From Candidatus Sulfotelmatobacter kueseliae (GTDB lineage: Bacteria; Acidobacteriota; Terriglobia; Terriglobales; Acidobacteriaceae), in assembly GCA_900290255.1 (NCBI GenBank), contig OMOD01000180.1, forward strand, positions 1 to 64,000: a DNA stretch of 64,000 nucleotides, in the 5' to 3' direction. The number at the start of each line of letters is the position of its first letter. Position 1 is the first letter of the stretch. The notes under the pieces were generated by a model. That model saw only the letters and a list, made by a program, of their open reading frames with translations, was not told where the DNA came from and ran no database searches. The position numbers and the translations under genes are program-made. Positions 34,541 through 43,829 of the stretch are shown piece after piece.

Positions 34541-34648
34541 GCGACAGCCGCCCTCGGCTGTCGGGCCGGGCAGAGCCCGGCAAGTTGCACGCCCCAAAAG
34601 AAACCGTCGAGCTTCGCTCGACCGGACATCCGAGGGCGGCTGTCCCCA
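34541..34648. repeat. Palindromic element, GACAGCCGCCCTCGG type (A1)
   Basis: A 108-bp element with 15-bp terminal inverted repeats (GACAGCCGCCCTCGG at 34543-34557, complement at 34630-34644). Three perfect inner hairpins lie at 34542-34563, 34565-34581 and 34606-34622. It separates the two cytochrome b genes. Kin lie inside metH and ubiD. Confidence 0.85.
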
Positions 34649-34659
34649 CACAAGACTTC

Positions 34660-35616
34660 CTATTCGCCCGCCGCCTTCGGCCCGCGCCGCGGCTTATCGG
34701 CCTCGGCCTCCAGTATCACGGGAGCGGGTCCAGAAATCCCGCCATCTTTTCTCACCCGCCAAAAATGCACGATCATCAGCACCGAGGCCACAATCGGAAT
34801 CCCGATGCAGTGCCAGATATAGGACCGCAGCAGCGCGTTGGCATCCACGATCGAGCCGCCCAGCAACCCGAAGCGCACGTCATTATATGGAGTCATTCCC
34901 AACTGCGCACCGAACGGGCCTTCATGCCCCAGAAGCGGAGTTGCGCGCGCCATGTTCGTGCCCACCGTTACGGCCCAGAATCCAAGCTGATCATCGGGCA
35001 GCAAGTAGCCAGTGAACGATAGCAGCAAAGTGAACACCAGCAGCAGCACCCCAATGTTCCAGTTGAACTCGCGCGGTTTCTTGTATGAGCCGGTCAGAAA
35101 CACGCGGAACATGTGCAGCCACACCGCGATTACCATCAGGTGCGCCGCCCAGCGGTGCATGTTGCGCAGAATCTTTCCGAACGGGACGTCGTGCTCCAGA
35201 TAAAGCACGTCACGAAACGCCTGCACCTTGCTGGGGTGGTAATAAAACATCAGCAGCACGCCGGTGTAGGTGAGGATGACGAACAGGTAAAACGTGATTC
35301 CGCCCATACCCCAGGTGTAGCTGTAGCGCACAGCGTCGCGATTGATCTTTGCCGGATGCAGATGCAGGAACACGTTGGAGAGCACGCCCAATGCCCGGTT
35401 GCGCGGCGTGTCATCGTGCTTGTGGCGGAAGATCGAGGTGTAAACCTGGGTCTTGGTCGGATCCTTCAGGCTATCGATCTGCTCTTTCGCTTTGGCAGGG
35501 ATGTCGGTCCGGAGGGCCTGAATATCCTCTTTGACCCCGGTGGTCACTTTTTCCAGCAACCCCGTCTTGCTGCCGTTAGTTCCGCTGCCGCCGTTCGGAT
35601 TGTTTTCGTCAGCCAT
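34660..35616 (-). CDS. Cytochrome b N-terminal half (b6-like)
   Basis: 318 residues from ATG at 35616 (TGAGAA upstream); a 65-residue soluble extension precedes the helices. Haem ligands: [20 protein letters not shown] on one helix pair and [20 protein letters not shown] then HFWR on the other. [19 protein letters not shown] is the quinone-site motif. With Rieske protein and the C-half it forms a quinol:cytochrome c oxidoreductase in the cytoplasmic membrane. Confidence 0.93.
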   Translation of the reverse strand: MADENNPNGGSGTNGSKTGLLEKVTTGVKEDIQALRTDIPAKAKEQIDSLKDPTKTQVYTSIFRHKHDDTPRNRALGVLSNVFLHLHPAKINRDAVRYSYTWGMGGITFYLFVILTYTGVLLMFYYHPSKVQAFRDVLYLEHDVPFGKILRNMHRWAAHLMVIAVWLHMFRVFLTGSYKKPREFNWNIGVLLLVFTLLLSFTGYLLPDDQLGFWAVTVGTNMARATPLLGHEGPFGAQLGMTPYNDVRFGLLGGSIVDANALLRSYIWHCIGIPIVASVLMIVHFWRVRKDGGISGPAPVILEAEADKPRRGPKAAGE

Positions 35617-35642
35617 GTGAGTTCTCAATCAGTCCCAAACTC

Positions 35643-35714
35643 GTTGTCATTCCGAGAATCCCAGACTGGTTATCATTCCGAACCGGGCGAAAGCCCGGTG
35701 AGGAACCGCTTTTC
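35643..35714. repeat. Palindromic element remnant, GTCATTCCGA type
   Basis: TTGTCATTCCGAGAATC, a second TATCATTCCGAACC, a hairpin (ACCGGGC-GAA-AGCCCGGT) and GAGGAACCGCTTTTC. Lies between Rieske and cytochrome b genes. Confidence 0.6.
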
Positions 35715-35719
35715 TTCTT

Positions 35720-36355
35720 CTAAACTCCCGTCAAGAAAGCTCCCGGATCGTTAAAGTGAGTGGGTTGTCCCTTGGGCCATGAGTATAGCTTCGAAGTATC
35801 CACGAGTATCTGTCCATCGGGAGCGAGTTCAATACGCGCCCGGTCCATGGGACGCGGCGCCGGCCCCTCGAAGTTGATGCCCTCGCTGTCGTAGCCGCTG
35901 CCATGGCACGGGCACTTGAATTTGTTCTCGCTGGGCTTCCAGTCGGGCGTGCAGCCTAAGTGTGTGCAGCGCGCGTAAATCACAAACAGCCGGTCGGGGG
36001 TGCGGTCCACCCAGATACGGTATTTCTGCTGCCACTTGGTGTCCACACCGAGCGCGTACTCCGTGGGATAGCCAATCTTGAACAGCGAGTTCGGTTCGAA
36101 AAGAGTGCGGGGCAGGAAGAAGCGGAAGAACGCCAGGAACCAGGCGGTCAGAAACCCGGTCACCATGGTCCACACGAACCGGCGCCGGCGCCGGTCAATC
36201 TCGGTGGAGGGGACAGTCCCGGCTACGCCTGCCGCGGCTGCGGCCTTGGAGGTCCCCACCGCCGGTGTGCCCACATACTTGGTGGCATCCACCGCACCCG
36301 TGGGCGCGGATTTCGCCGCCTCGAGAGTGGGATTGACCTTGCCGATCTCTGCCAT
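35720..36355 (-). CDS. Rieske iron-sulfur protein
   Basis: 211 residues. A long Ala/Thr-rich N-terminus leads to RRRRR and one membrane segment (about 60-80). The cluster ligands are CTHLGC (C130, H132) and CPCHGSGY (C148, H151). It moves electrons from quinol to the cytochrome c part. First gene of the minus-strand bc block (Rieske, cytb N, cytb C, octahaem c). The poly-Arg before the helix suggests Tat-type insertion. Confidence 0.94.
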   Translation of the reverse strand: MAEIGKVNPTLEAAKSAPTGAVDATKYVGTPAVGTSKAAAAAGVAGTVPSTEIDRRRRRFVWTMVTGFLTAWFLAFFRFFLPRTLFEPNSLFKIGYPTEYALGVDTKWQQKYRIWVDRTPDRLFVIYARCTHLGCTPDWKPSENKFKCPCHGSGYDSEGINFEGPAPRPMDRARIELAPDGQILVDTSKLYSWPKGQPTHFNDPGAFLTGV

Positions 36356-36388
36356 GAAATTCTCCCCCGTGCCTGGATGACCTGGGCC

Positions 36389-37438
36389 CTAATCCAAACC
36401 GGCGGCGACGTACTCCGGCGCTGCCAACTGCCCCCTCGTGTTGTAAAGCGGGATGAAAGAATGAATCGCCTGTCCCAGGGCTTCGCGCACGATCTGCCCC
36501 AGGGCCTGGATGAATTTCGGAGAATCGTTTAAGCCGGCGCTCATCTCGAACTGCCGAAAACCCACCCGGTACGCCTGCTCCCGCGCGTCGTGATCGATTT
36601 CACCGAGGGTTTCAACGTGATCGGAAACAAATGCCACCGGTACGACGCACACCTCGCGTACCTTCTCTGCCGACAACTGATGCAGAGTGTGGTGTAGGGA
36701 AGGCTGCAGCCATCGGCTGGCACCGACCTTGCTCTGGTAGCAAAGCCGGTACGGGTTGCGCCATCCGCCGCGCTGCCTGAGAAGCCGCACCGTTTCTTTG
36801 ATTTGCCGTTGGTAGGGATCGCCCTTCTCGATCACGGATAAAGGAACGCTGTGCGCGCTGAAGATAATCTCCGGGCGGTCCGGCACAGCGAAACGCGCCA
36901 GAGCATCATTGACTTTCTCGATCACGGCGTCTAGATATATCGTATTACGATAGAATGCCTCGACGCAATACACCGGCAGATCGTCCGAAAAGAGGCGCCG
37001 CCATTCGTTTAGACTCGACCCCGTCGTGGTGGAGGAGTACTGGGGATAGAGGGGTAGAAGGACAACCGTATCGCATTCCGCGGTCCGCAGCTGTTCGATC
37101 GCTTCGCGGGTGAACGGGTGCCAATAGCGCATGGCCACAAAACAGCGCGCGTCGATCGCTTGGCTGCGCAGTTCCGCTTCCAGCGCCCGCGCCTGCCGCT
37201 CCGTGTGTCGCCGGATAGGCGAGCCGCCGCCGATGCTGGCGTAGTGGTGCTGCACCTTGCGTGCCCGGGTGGTCGAGATCAGCTTGGCCAGCGCTTTGCG
37301 CCCGATACGCGCGAAAGGCAAATCAATGATGTCGGGATCGCAAAACAGGTTGTAAAGGAATGGCTCGATCGCTTCCAGCGTGTCGGGTCCACCGAGCTGA
37401 AAGAGAACTACCCCCACACGCCGTCTTTTGCGCGTCAT
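36389..37438 (-). CDS. hemH: Ferrochelatase
   Basis: 349 residues from ATG 37438 (MTRKRRRVGVVLFQLGGPD); a start ten codons upstream is possible. It inserts iron into protoporphyrin (or coproporphyrin) to end haem synthesis. Motifs: LLPLYPQYSSTTTGS, IIFSAHSVPLSV with the catalytic histidine, and VVPVAFVSDHVETLGEID. It ends 33 bp upstream of the Rieske start on the same strand, placing haem supply with haem-protein genes. Confidence 0.94.
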   Translation of the reverse strand: MTRKRRRVGVVLFQLGGPDTLEAIEPFLYNLFCDPDIIDLPFARIGRKALAKLISTTRARKVQHHYASIGGGSPIRRHTERQARALEAELRSQAIDARCFVAMRYWHPFTREAIEQLRTAECDTVVLLPLYPQYSSTTTGSSLNEWRRLFSDDLPVYCVEAFYRNTIYLDAVIEKVNDALARFAVPDRPEIIFSAHSVPLSVIEKGDPYQRQIKETVRLLRQRGGWRNPYRLCYQSKVGASRWLQPSLHHTLHQLSAEKVREVCVVPVAFVSDHVETLGEIDHDAREQAYRVGFRQFEMSAGLNDSPKFIQALGQIVREALGQAIHSFIPLYNTRGQLAAPEYVAAGLD

Positions 37439-37539
37439 CTTGCCCAGAATCCCCAGAACCCAAGGCACTTTACTCCCAACCCGGTGCGCGAGTCAAATGC
37501 GGGGGTGTGAAGAAGTCGTGCGGGTGGAAGCGGGGCAAG

Positions 37540-38559
37540 CTAAGCTTGCACTTCCTCCCGGGCCATTTCCTCGATCACGGCGTCGGCAAACTGCGAGGTA
37601 CCCGCCTGCCCGCCAATGTCGCGCGTGAGCTTTTCCTTATGACGATACACGCGCTCCAACGCATTGCGAATCTGCGTCGAAGCCGCGTGCTCGCCGAGAT
37701 GGCGCACCATGAGCAGCGCCGACCGCACCAGCGCCGTGGGATTGGCCAGGTTCTTGCCGGCGATGTCCGGGGCCGAGCCGTGCACCGCTTCGAACATGGC
37801 GCAATCGTCACCGATATTCGCGCTGGGCACAAATCCCAGGCCGCCCACAAACGCCGCGCACAAGTCCGAAAGAATGTCGCCGTACAAGTTCTCCATCACC
37901 AGCATGTCGTACTGATACGGGTTCAGCACGAGCTGCATGCAGGTGTTGTCCACAATGTGCTCGCCATAGGTAATCTCGGGGTACTCTTTCGCCACGTCGC
38001 GGCAGCAGCGCAGAAACAGGCCGTCCGACAACTTCATGATGTTGGCTTTGTGGATGGCGTGAATCCTCTTGCGCTGATTCTTGCGCGCATACTCGAAGGC
38101 GAACCGCGCAATGCGCGTCGAGGCCTTTTCGGTGATGATCTTCAGACTTTCAACCACGCCCGGTATGACTTCGTGTTCCAGGCCCGAGTAGAGTCCTTCC
38201 GTATTCTCCCGGACAATGATCAGGTCCACATCCGGATAGCGCGTGGGGATGTGCGGCAGATTGCGAATCGGCCGGAAGTTGGCGTACAAGTCGAACCTCT
38301 TGCGCAGGGCCACGTTGATGCTGCCAAAGCCTCCGCCCACTGGCGTCGTGACCGGTCCTTTCAGCACCACCCGCGTGCGCTCGATCGATTCGATCACTTC
38401 TTTCGGGATGTACTCGCCGTACTTCTGGTAGGCGTCAGCGCCGACGGCAAACGTCTCCCATTCAAACTTCACCCCGGTCGCCTCCAGGATGCGGACCGTC
38501 GCCTGCGTGACTTCAGGTCCGATGCCGTCGCCGGGAATGAGGGTGACTTTGTGACTCAT
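37540..38559 (-). CDS. Isocitrate/isopropylmalate dehydrogenase family protein (NAD-isocitrate type)
   Basis: 339 residues. MSHKVTLIPGDGIGPEVTQA start; substrate site RENTEGLYSGLEHEV; lysine-tyrosine region IHKANIMKLSDGLFL; metal-binding aspartates and NAD motif YGDILSDLCAAFVGGLGFVP then EAVHGSAPDIAGKNLANPTA. The short single-domain form with ENTEGLYSG fits NAD-dependent isocitrate dehydrogenase, an oxidative decarboxylase of the citric acid cycle; a homoisocitrate role cannot be excluded. Confidence 0.88.
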   Translation of the reverse strand: MSHKVTLIPGDGIGPEVTQATVRILEATGVKFEWETFAVGADAYQKYGEYIPKEVIESIERTRVVLKGPVTTPVGGGFGSINVALRKRFDLYANFRPIRNLPHIPTRYPDVDLIIVRENTEGLYSGLEHEVIPGVVESLKIITEKASTRIARFAFEYARKNQRKRIHAIHKANIMKLSDGLFLRCCRDVAKEYPEITYGEHIVDNTCMQLVLNPYQYDMLVMENLYGDILSDLCAAFVGGLGFVPSANIGDDCAMFEAVHGSAPDIAGKNLANPTALVRSALLMVRHLGEHAASTQIRNALERVYRHKEKLTRDIGGQAGTSQFADAVIEEMAREEVQA

Positions 38560-38567
38560 AGAAAGGC

Positions 38568-38643
38568 AGTGGCCAGTGTTCAGTGATCAGTGGTCAGAAA
38601 ACCTCCTGTGAAACTGACCACTGATCACTAACCACTAGCCACT
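38568..38643. repeat. Near-perfect 30-bp inverted repeat, CAGTGATCAGTGGTCAG type
   Basis: Left arm 38568-38597 and right arm 38614-38643 pair at 27 of 30 positions around a 16-nt loop. The right arm contains the last two sense codons and the TAG stop of nrdR. It lies between nrdR and the isocitrate dehydrogenase gene. Confidence 0.85.
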
Positions 38644-39096
38644 TTTTGCCTTTACCAAGTCCTTCAACTCATTCATGAACTCTTTCACGTCCTTGAAATC
38701 CAGATACACGGACGCGAAGCGCACATATGCGACTTTGTCGTGACGCCGCAGTCGGTTCATGATCAGCTCGCCCAGTTCGCTCGTCTTTCGCTCGCGCTCG
38801 GCCGATTCGATGACGAACGACTCGGCTTCGTTCACGATCTGCTCCAGCTTGCTCATGGGCACGGGCCGCTTTTCGCACGCCCGCAGCAATCCGTTGAGCA
38901 CCTTCTGCCGGTCGAATTTCTCCCGCCGGCCGTCTTTTTTCACCACCATGTAGGGGATCTCATCAATGCGCTCGTAGGTGGTGAAGCGCTTGCCGCATTT
39001 CAGGCACTCGCGGCGCCGCCGGATCGATTCCGCTTCCTTGCTCTCGCGCGAATCTACAACCTTGTCATTGGCAAATCCGCAAAAAGGACATTTCAT
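38635..39096 (-). CDS. nrdR: Transcriptional repressor NrdR
   Basis: 153 residues. Zinc ribbon MKCPFCGFANDKVVDSRES then RRECLKCGKRFTTYERI, followed by an ATP-cone (YMVVKKDGRREKFDRQKVLN then GLLRACEKR). NrdR binds (d)ATP and represses ribonucleotide reductase genes. No reductase gene is nearby. The last codons (S-G-stop) belong to a palindromic element, so the C-terminus has been replaced by repeat sequence. Confidence 0.95.
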   Translation of the reverse strand: MKCPFCGFANDKVVDSRESKEAESIRRRRECLKCGKRFTTYERIDEIPYMVVKKDGRREKFDRQKVLNGLLRACEKRPVPMSKLEQIVNEAESFVIESAERERKTSELGELIMNRLRRHDKVAYVRFASVYLDFKDVKEFMNELKDLVKAKSG

Positions 39097-39139
39097 GGCG
39101 CTATTTGCTGCGTTCAGAGATCTTCAGCTTGAGACTAAC

Positions 39140-39201
39140 CTTGTCATTCCGACGCGCGACGACGAGCGCAGCAACGGCGGAGCAAGGAGGAATCTGCTGC
39201 C
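39140..39201. repeat. Palindromic element remnant, GTCATTCCGA type
   Basis: CTTGTCATTCCGACGCGCGA then GGAGGAATCTGCTGCCCTGA. Lies in the 165-bp gap between metH and nrdR. Confidence 0.55.
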
Positions 39202-39261
39202 CTGATCGGTCAGTTGGAATTGTAACAGTTGAAGCGGGACCTTCAGGCAACGGCTCTCGCC

Positions 39262-42200
39262 CTACACCACGAAATACTTCGCCCCCGGATGGTGCACAAC
39301 GATCGCCGAAGTGGACTGCTCCGGCTCCAGCAGAAACGCAGAAGTCAGCCGCACGCCGATATTCTCCTCTGGTCTCAGCAGCGCGAACAGCTTGGTCTGA
39401 TCCTCCAGGTTGGGGCACGAAGGATAGCCAAACGAGTACCTCGATCCACGATACTTCTGGTGAAACAGATCGCGAATCTCCGGCGCATCCTCGCCCGCGA
39501 TCCCCAATTCCTCGCGCATTTTCTTATGATGCAATTCCGCCAGCGCTTCCGCAGTCTCCACGCTCAGCCCGTGCAGGTAGAGATATTTCGTGTACTCCCC
39601 GCCTTCAAACAACCGCTGCGTCTCGATCGTCGCCTTCGGTCCAATGGTGACCAGCGACAACCCGATCACATCCATCTTCCCCGAGGCCTTGGGCGCGAAG
39701 AAATCCGAGATGCAGAGCCGCCGGCCTTCCTTTTGGCGGGGAAAGGTGAAACGCAGCAACTCACGTGTGGGGACAGCCGCCCCCGGCTGTCCGGCCGAGC
39801 GCAAGCTCGGCTCGCGGGCAGGAGTGCCCGGGCCACATGGGCCTGGTTCATACACAACCACATCATTCCCGTCACTCTGGGCAGGGAAGTACGCGTACAC
39901 TGCTTTGGGCTCAAACAATCCCGAACCTGCAACCTCGTCCTCGAGCCCCCGCAGGATCGGCCGGAACTTCTCCTCCACCAGCCGCACATAGTCTGCCTGC
40001 GAAGCCGTCTTCAACTGCCACTGATTCTTGAACAGCGCCGTCTCGTTGATGTAACGAAAGACTTCGCGCAGATCATAGTCCGTACGCACACGGACGCCCC
40101 AGAACGCAGGCGCCGGAATGTTGGGAGCGTCGCCCACCACCGGGCTTCGTTCCGCGAACACCGGCCCGGTTTCTTCATCCACGGCCGCAGCCTTGGCGTA
40201 GTCCTTTACTGTTCGTCCTTCGCGCAGCCGAGCCTCGCGGGCGCTGTTCTCCGTCGCCAAATCCTCCATGATGTGCAGTCCGGCAAAAGCATCATCGGCG
40301 TAGAAGACGGCATTGGCGTACTCCCGCCGCAAATCGTCCTCGACATACTTGCGCGTCAGCGCTGCTCCGCCGCAGATCACGGGGAACTCCAGCTTCTGAC
40401 GCTCCAGATCCTGGATCACATACTTCATCTCCAGCGTGGACTTCACCAGCAGCCCGCTCAGACCAATCGCATCCGCCTCATGCTCCTGCGCCGCGCGGAT
40501 GATCGCATCCCCCGGCTGCTTGATCCCTAAATTGATGACCTTGAATCCATTGTTCGAGAGAATGATGTCAACCAGATTCTTCCCGATATCGTGCACGTCG
40601 CCTTTCACCGTGGCGAGAACAATCGTACCCTTCTGCGATGCGGCCTTCTTCTCCATCTTCGGCTCAAGATAGGCCACCGCCTGCTTCATCACGCCCGCCG
40701 AATCGAGCACGGAGGGCAGCTGCATCTTGCGCGCGCCGAACAGATCGCCGACCGTCTTCATGCCATCGAGCAGAACGGTATTAATCAACTCGAGCGGGGA
40801 GTAACTTGCGAGAGCTTCTTCCAGCAATGCTTCGAGCGATTTCTTATTCGCGCCTGCGCCCACGGATTTTTCGCCGTTGATGATGGCAAATTTCAACTTG
40901 TCCTCGACCGAAAGCGTATCCACGTGCGCGGTGGTCGAGGCCGCCGGCTTACCCTTCAGGCCGGCGAAATGTGCCATATAGTTCTGCAGCGGGTCGCCCG
41001 CCGACGCATCGCGGTAGATCAGTTTGCGCGCAAATTCCACTTCTTGCTGCGGAATCTTGTACAGCGGATAAATCTTCGTGTAGTTCACGATGGCCATGTC
41101 AAGCCCGTGGTCTACCGCCTCGTGCATGAACACTGAATTCAACACGCGCCGCGGATACGCATCCAGGCCGAACGAAATATTGCTCACGCCCAGGATCGTC
41201 TTCACCGTTGGCAATTCTTTCTTGATCCGCTCGACTGCCTTGAGCGTCTCCATCCCGGCCGTCCGGTACTCTTCTTGTCCGGTCGAAATCGGCAGAGTCA
41301 GTGCATCAAAAATCAGGTCGGTGCCGTCGAGACCATACTTTCTGGTCGCTAAATCAAAGATTCGGTGCGCGATGGCAACCTTCTTATCCACGGTCAGCGC
41401 CATGCCTTCTTCGTCAATGGTCAGCGCGATTACAGCCGCGCCATAGCGCTTGGCCATGGGCAGAACTTTCGAGGTTCGCTTCTCGCCATCTTCCAGATTG
41501 ATCGAGTTGATGATGGCTCGCCCGGGGATGCGCTTGAGGGCTTCTTCCACCACGTCGGCTTCGGTCGAATCCACCAGAATCGGAGCCGGCACGCGCGTGG
41601 CAATCTTTTCGAGGATGGAAGTCATATATCCCTTCTCATCCTCGCCCACAATGGCGCAGCACAAATCCAGCATGTGCGAACCGTTGTTCACCAGCCTTTT
41701 CGCCAGCGCCAGAATCTCGTCGTTCTTCTTCGCCCGTACCAGGTTCCGGAAATGCTCCACGCGCGTGGTCGTGTTCATTTCCTCGGCGACGATCAGCGGT
41801 TTAGGCTCCAGATCAAGCGGGACCGAACTGTACGCGCTGGACGCGGCCCCTACGCGCTTCACGTCGCGCTTCGCCGGCTCGACGCCCGACACAGCCTCGA
41901 CCACCGCCTTCAGATGCTCGGGCGATGTGCCGCAGCATCCACCGACGACGCGCACGCCGTAGTCGGCGACAAAGTGCTTGTGATAGCTCGCCAGTTCCTC
42001 TGGCTTGAGCTTGTAGACGGCGCGCCCGCCCTCGTTCTGCGGCAGCCCGGCATTGGGCAGAACCGAAACGTGCTTGGTCGAGTTCGCTCCCAGGAAGCGC
42101 ACCGCATCGTTCATCTCGACGGGGCCGGTAGCACAGTTCAGTCCGATGATGTCCACGTCGTAGGGTTCGAGCGCGGTCAGAGCGGCGCCGATTTCGGTGC

Positions 42201-42798
42201 CCAAAAGCATCGTCCCCGTAGCTTCAAGTGTTACTTGAACTGTCACCGGAAGCCGCTTGCCCGCATTGCGCATCGCGTCGAACACGCCAGCCAGCGCCGC
42301 CTTGGCTTGCAGCAGGTCTTGCGAAGTCTCGATCAGGAGCACATCCACGCCGCCCTCGATCAACGCCGCCGCCTGCTCTTCGTACCCGGCCGCCATGGCA
42401 TCGAACGTAATGTGCCCCAGAGACGGTAGCTTGGTCGTCGGCCCGATCGATCCCGCGACGAATCGCAGCTTGTCCTTGCTGGAGTACTGCTGCGCCACTT
42501 CCCGGGCCAGGCGTGCGGCCACCAGATTCAGCTCCGCGACTTTGTCCTGCAGGTCATATTCGGCCAGCACGACGCGTGTCGCCCCAAACGTGTTGGTCTC
42601 AACCACATCGCAACCGACCTGGAAGAAGGAAGCGTGAATGTCTTTGATGATGTCTGGCCGGCTCAACACCAGCAGTTCGTTGCAGCCTTCTTTGCCCCAG
42701 AAATCGTCCACACTGGGATTGCGGACCTGAATGTTGGTCCCCATGGCGCCGTCATAAATCACGACGCGCTCGTTCACGGTTTGTAGGAAATCAGTCAT
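39262..42798 (-). CDS. metH: Cobalamin-dependent methionine synthase
   Basis: 1178 residues. Domains: homocysteine-binding barrel (1-310; zinc cysteines in [13 protein letters not shown]), pterin-binding barrel (about 345-620), cobalamin-binding (about 650-890; DVHDIGKNL supplies the axial histidine near 736) and AdoMet activation domain (about 890-1178). It methylates homocysteine from methyl-tetrahydrofolate. Within the activation domain, residues about 983-1012 ([20 protein letters not shown] and following) are translated palindromic repeat inserted in frame, flanked by normal VVVYE and LLRFTFPRQ. Whether activity survives is unknown. Confidence 0.95.
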   Translation of the reverse strand: MTDFLQTVNERVVIYDGAMGTNIQVRNPSVDDFWGKEGCNELLVLSRPDIIKDIHASFFQVGCDVVETNTFGATRVVLAEYDLQDKVAELNLVAARLAREVAQQYSSKDKLRFVAGSIGPTTKLPSLGHITFDAMAAGYEEQAAALIEGGVDVLLIETSQDLLQAKAALAGVFDAMRNAGKRLPVTVQVTLEATGTMLLGTEIGAALTALEPYDVDIIGLNCATGPVEMNDAVRFLGANSTKHVSVLPNAGLPQNEGGRAVYKLKPEELASYHKHFVADYGVRVVGGCCGTSPEHLKAVVEAVSGVEPAKRDVKRVGAASSAYSSVPLDLEPKPLIVAEEMNTTTRVEHFRNLVRAKKNDEILALAKRLVNNGSHMLDLCCAIVGEDEKGYMTSILEKIATRVPAPILVDSTEADVVEEALKRIPGRAIINSINLEDGEKRTSKVLPMAKRYGAAVIALTIDEEGMALTVDKKVAIAHRIFDLATRKYGLDGTDLIFDALTLPISTGQEEYRTAGMETLKAVERIKKELPTVKTILGVSNISFGLDAYPRRVLNSVFMHEAVDHGLDMAIVNYTKIYPLYKIPQQEVEFARKLIYRDASAGDPLQNYMAHFAGLKGKPAASTTAHVDTLSVEDKLKFAIINGEKSVGAGANKKSLEALLEEALASYSPLELINTVLLDGMKTVGDLFGARKMQLPSVLDSAGVMKQAVAYLEPKMEKKAASQKGTIVLATVKGDVHDIGKNLVDIILSNNGFKVINLGIKQPGDAIIRAAQEHEADAIGLSGLLVKSTLEMKYVIQDLERQKLEFPVICGGAALTRKYVEDDLRREYANAVFYADDAFAGLHIMEDLATENSAREARLREGRTVKDYAKAAAVDEETGPVFAERSPVVGDAPNIPAPAFWGVRVRTDYDLREVFRYINETALFKNQWQLKTASQADYVRLVEEKFRPILRGLEDEVAGSGLFEPKAVYAYFPAQSDGNDVVVYEPGPCGPGTPAREPSLRSAGQPGAAVPTRELLRFTFPRQKEGRRLCISDFFAPKASGKMDVIGLSLVTIGPKATIETQRLFEGGEYTKYLYLHGLSVETAEALAELHHKKMREELGIAGEDAPEIRDLFHQKYRGSRYSFGYPSCPNLEDQTKLFALLRPEENIGVRLTSAFLLEPEQSTSAIVVHHPGAKYFVV
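39771..39830. repeat. Palindromic element inside metH (A2)
   Basis: Three consecutive perfect hairpins: 9-bp stem at 39771-39792, 6-bp stem with GCAA loop at 39795-39810, 6-bp stem at 39815-39830. Same order and GGACAGCCG...CGGCTGTCC word as the intergenic element A1. It lies fully inside the metH frame. Confidence 0.85.
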
Positions 42799-42808
42799 TG
42801 AAAGATCG

Positions 42809-42850
42809 TCATTCGTCGTTGGTCATTCGTCGTTGGTCGTTCGTCGTTGG
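42809..42850. repeat. 14-bp tandem repeat, three copies
   Basis: TCATTCGTCGTTGG at 42809 and 42823, and TCGTTCGTCGTTGG at 42837, head to tail, directly upstream of metH (ATG at 42798). Confidence 0.85.
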
Positions 42851-42984
42851 CCTTAGCGCTGCCGGCGCTCCGGTGTGTGTTGGTTTGGGGAACGACCACC
42901 GGCCTACGACCGGGTCTTATGCACAAACGCCGGTCGCGGTTGGACCGGCGTGTCGATTGCATTGGACCTGCTACTGTCGAAAAC

Positions 42985-43515
42985 TTAGCTCCCCGACACC
43001 ATCTGCGCCGGCGCCCCCGCGTCCACGTCGGCCTGATTGAAGATTGCGTTGGCTCCCATGTGTGCTGGCCGGGGGGCCAGCATCTGCTCCTTGCGGTAGA
43101 CCAGGTTGCTGGCGTTAAACGTCGCCAGCTCAAATCCGTGACCGTGCGTGATGGCATCGGTCGGGCAAGCCTCCACACAGTAGCCGCAGAAGATGCACCG
43201 GTTGTAGTCGATGTTGTAAACCTTGGCGTAACGTTCGGCGCCCGAGACGCGGTGTTCGGCCGTGTTCTCGGCCGCCTCGATATAAATGCAGTTCGACGGG
43301 CAAGCCGCCGCGCAAAGGAAGCAGGCGACGCATTTCTCCAGCCCGTTTTCGTCGCGCTGCAGCACGTGCGCGCCGCGGAATCGCGGCTCAAACACTGCCC
43401 CCTTCAGCGGGCCCTTGCCATCGGGATAGTTCTCGACGATCGTGGGCTGAAACATCTCCAGGAAGGTGATGCTCATGCCCTTGGCCACGGCCGCAATGTT
43501 CTTCAAAATCGGCAT
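42985..43515 (-). CDS. nuoI: NADH-quinone oxidoreductase subunit I
   Basis: 176 residues. Two [4Fe-4S] motifs, CVACFLCAAACPSNC and CIFCGYCVEACPTD, plus the N-terminal amphipathic helix GMSITFLEMFQPTIVENYPD, identify NuoI of complex I. Its clusters (N6a/N6b) relay electrons to the quinone module. No other nuo gene is in the window, so it is an isolated copy or complex I genes are scattered. The C-terminal 25 residues (APAQMVSGS) may be altered. Confidence 0.92.
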   Translation of the reverse strand: MPILKNIAAVAKGMSITFLEMFQPTIVENYPDGKGPLKGAVFEPRFRGAHVLQRDENGLEKCVACFLCAAACPSNCIYIEAAENTAEHRVSGAERYAKVYNIDYNRCIFCGYCVEACPTDAITHGHGFELATFNASNLVYRKEQMLAPRPAHMGANAIFNQADVDAGAPAQMVSGS

Positions 43516-43829
43516 GCTTATTCAGTATACCGAAAGAGCCGCGGAATCGTCGCTGGTGGCGCACTCGGTGTTCTTTTCTGAAGTGCTTCGGAATCAGACC
43601 CGATCTCGTCCGTTTGTTCCGGCGATGAAACATCGCAACCACGTGGAAGAGCGGCCCTTTAGGGCCGCGTTAGAGGTTCTTCAACGGAAGGCCTTCAGGC
43701 CCTGAGGCCACAGGGGCTAAAGCCCAGATCCTCGGCCGTTCTCCACGCGGCGCTGAAGCGCCGCTCTTCCACCGCTGCTCAGGCTTTGTCGCACCATGCC
43801 GGGAGCGCAAACCAATTCTAGTCGGACGA
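43516..43829. other. Intergenic stretch, mostly repeat
   Basis: Contains the palindromic element 43643-43772 and otherwise only the leader of nuoI. No gene. Confidence 0.6.
43643..43772. repeat. Palindromic element, GGGGCTTTAGCCC type (B1)
   Basis: A 130-bp element with perfect 13-bp terminal inverted repeats (GTGGAAGAGCGGC, complement at 43760-43772). Inner hairpins include GCGGCCCT-TT-AGGGCCGC (43651-43668) and CGGCGCT-GA-AGCGCCG (around 43748-43763), and the word GGGGCTAAAGCCC. Kin occur in hemC and at 63350. Confidence 0.85.

Noticed and set aside
42809-42850. Tandem repeats as a CRISPR array
   Set aside because: The 14-bp units are directly adjacent with no spacers, and no cas genes are present.
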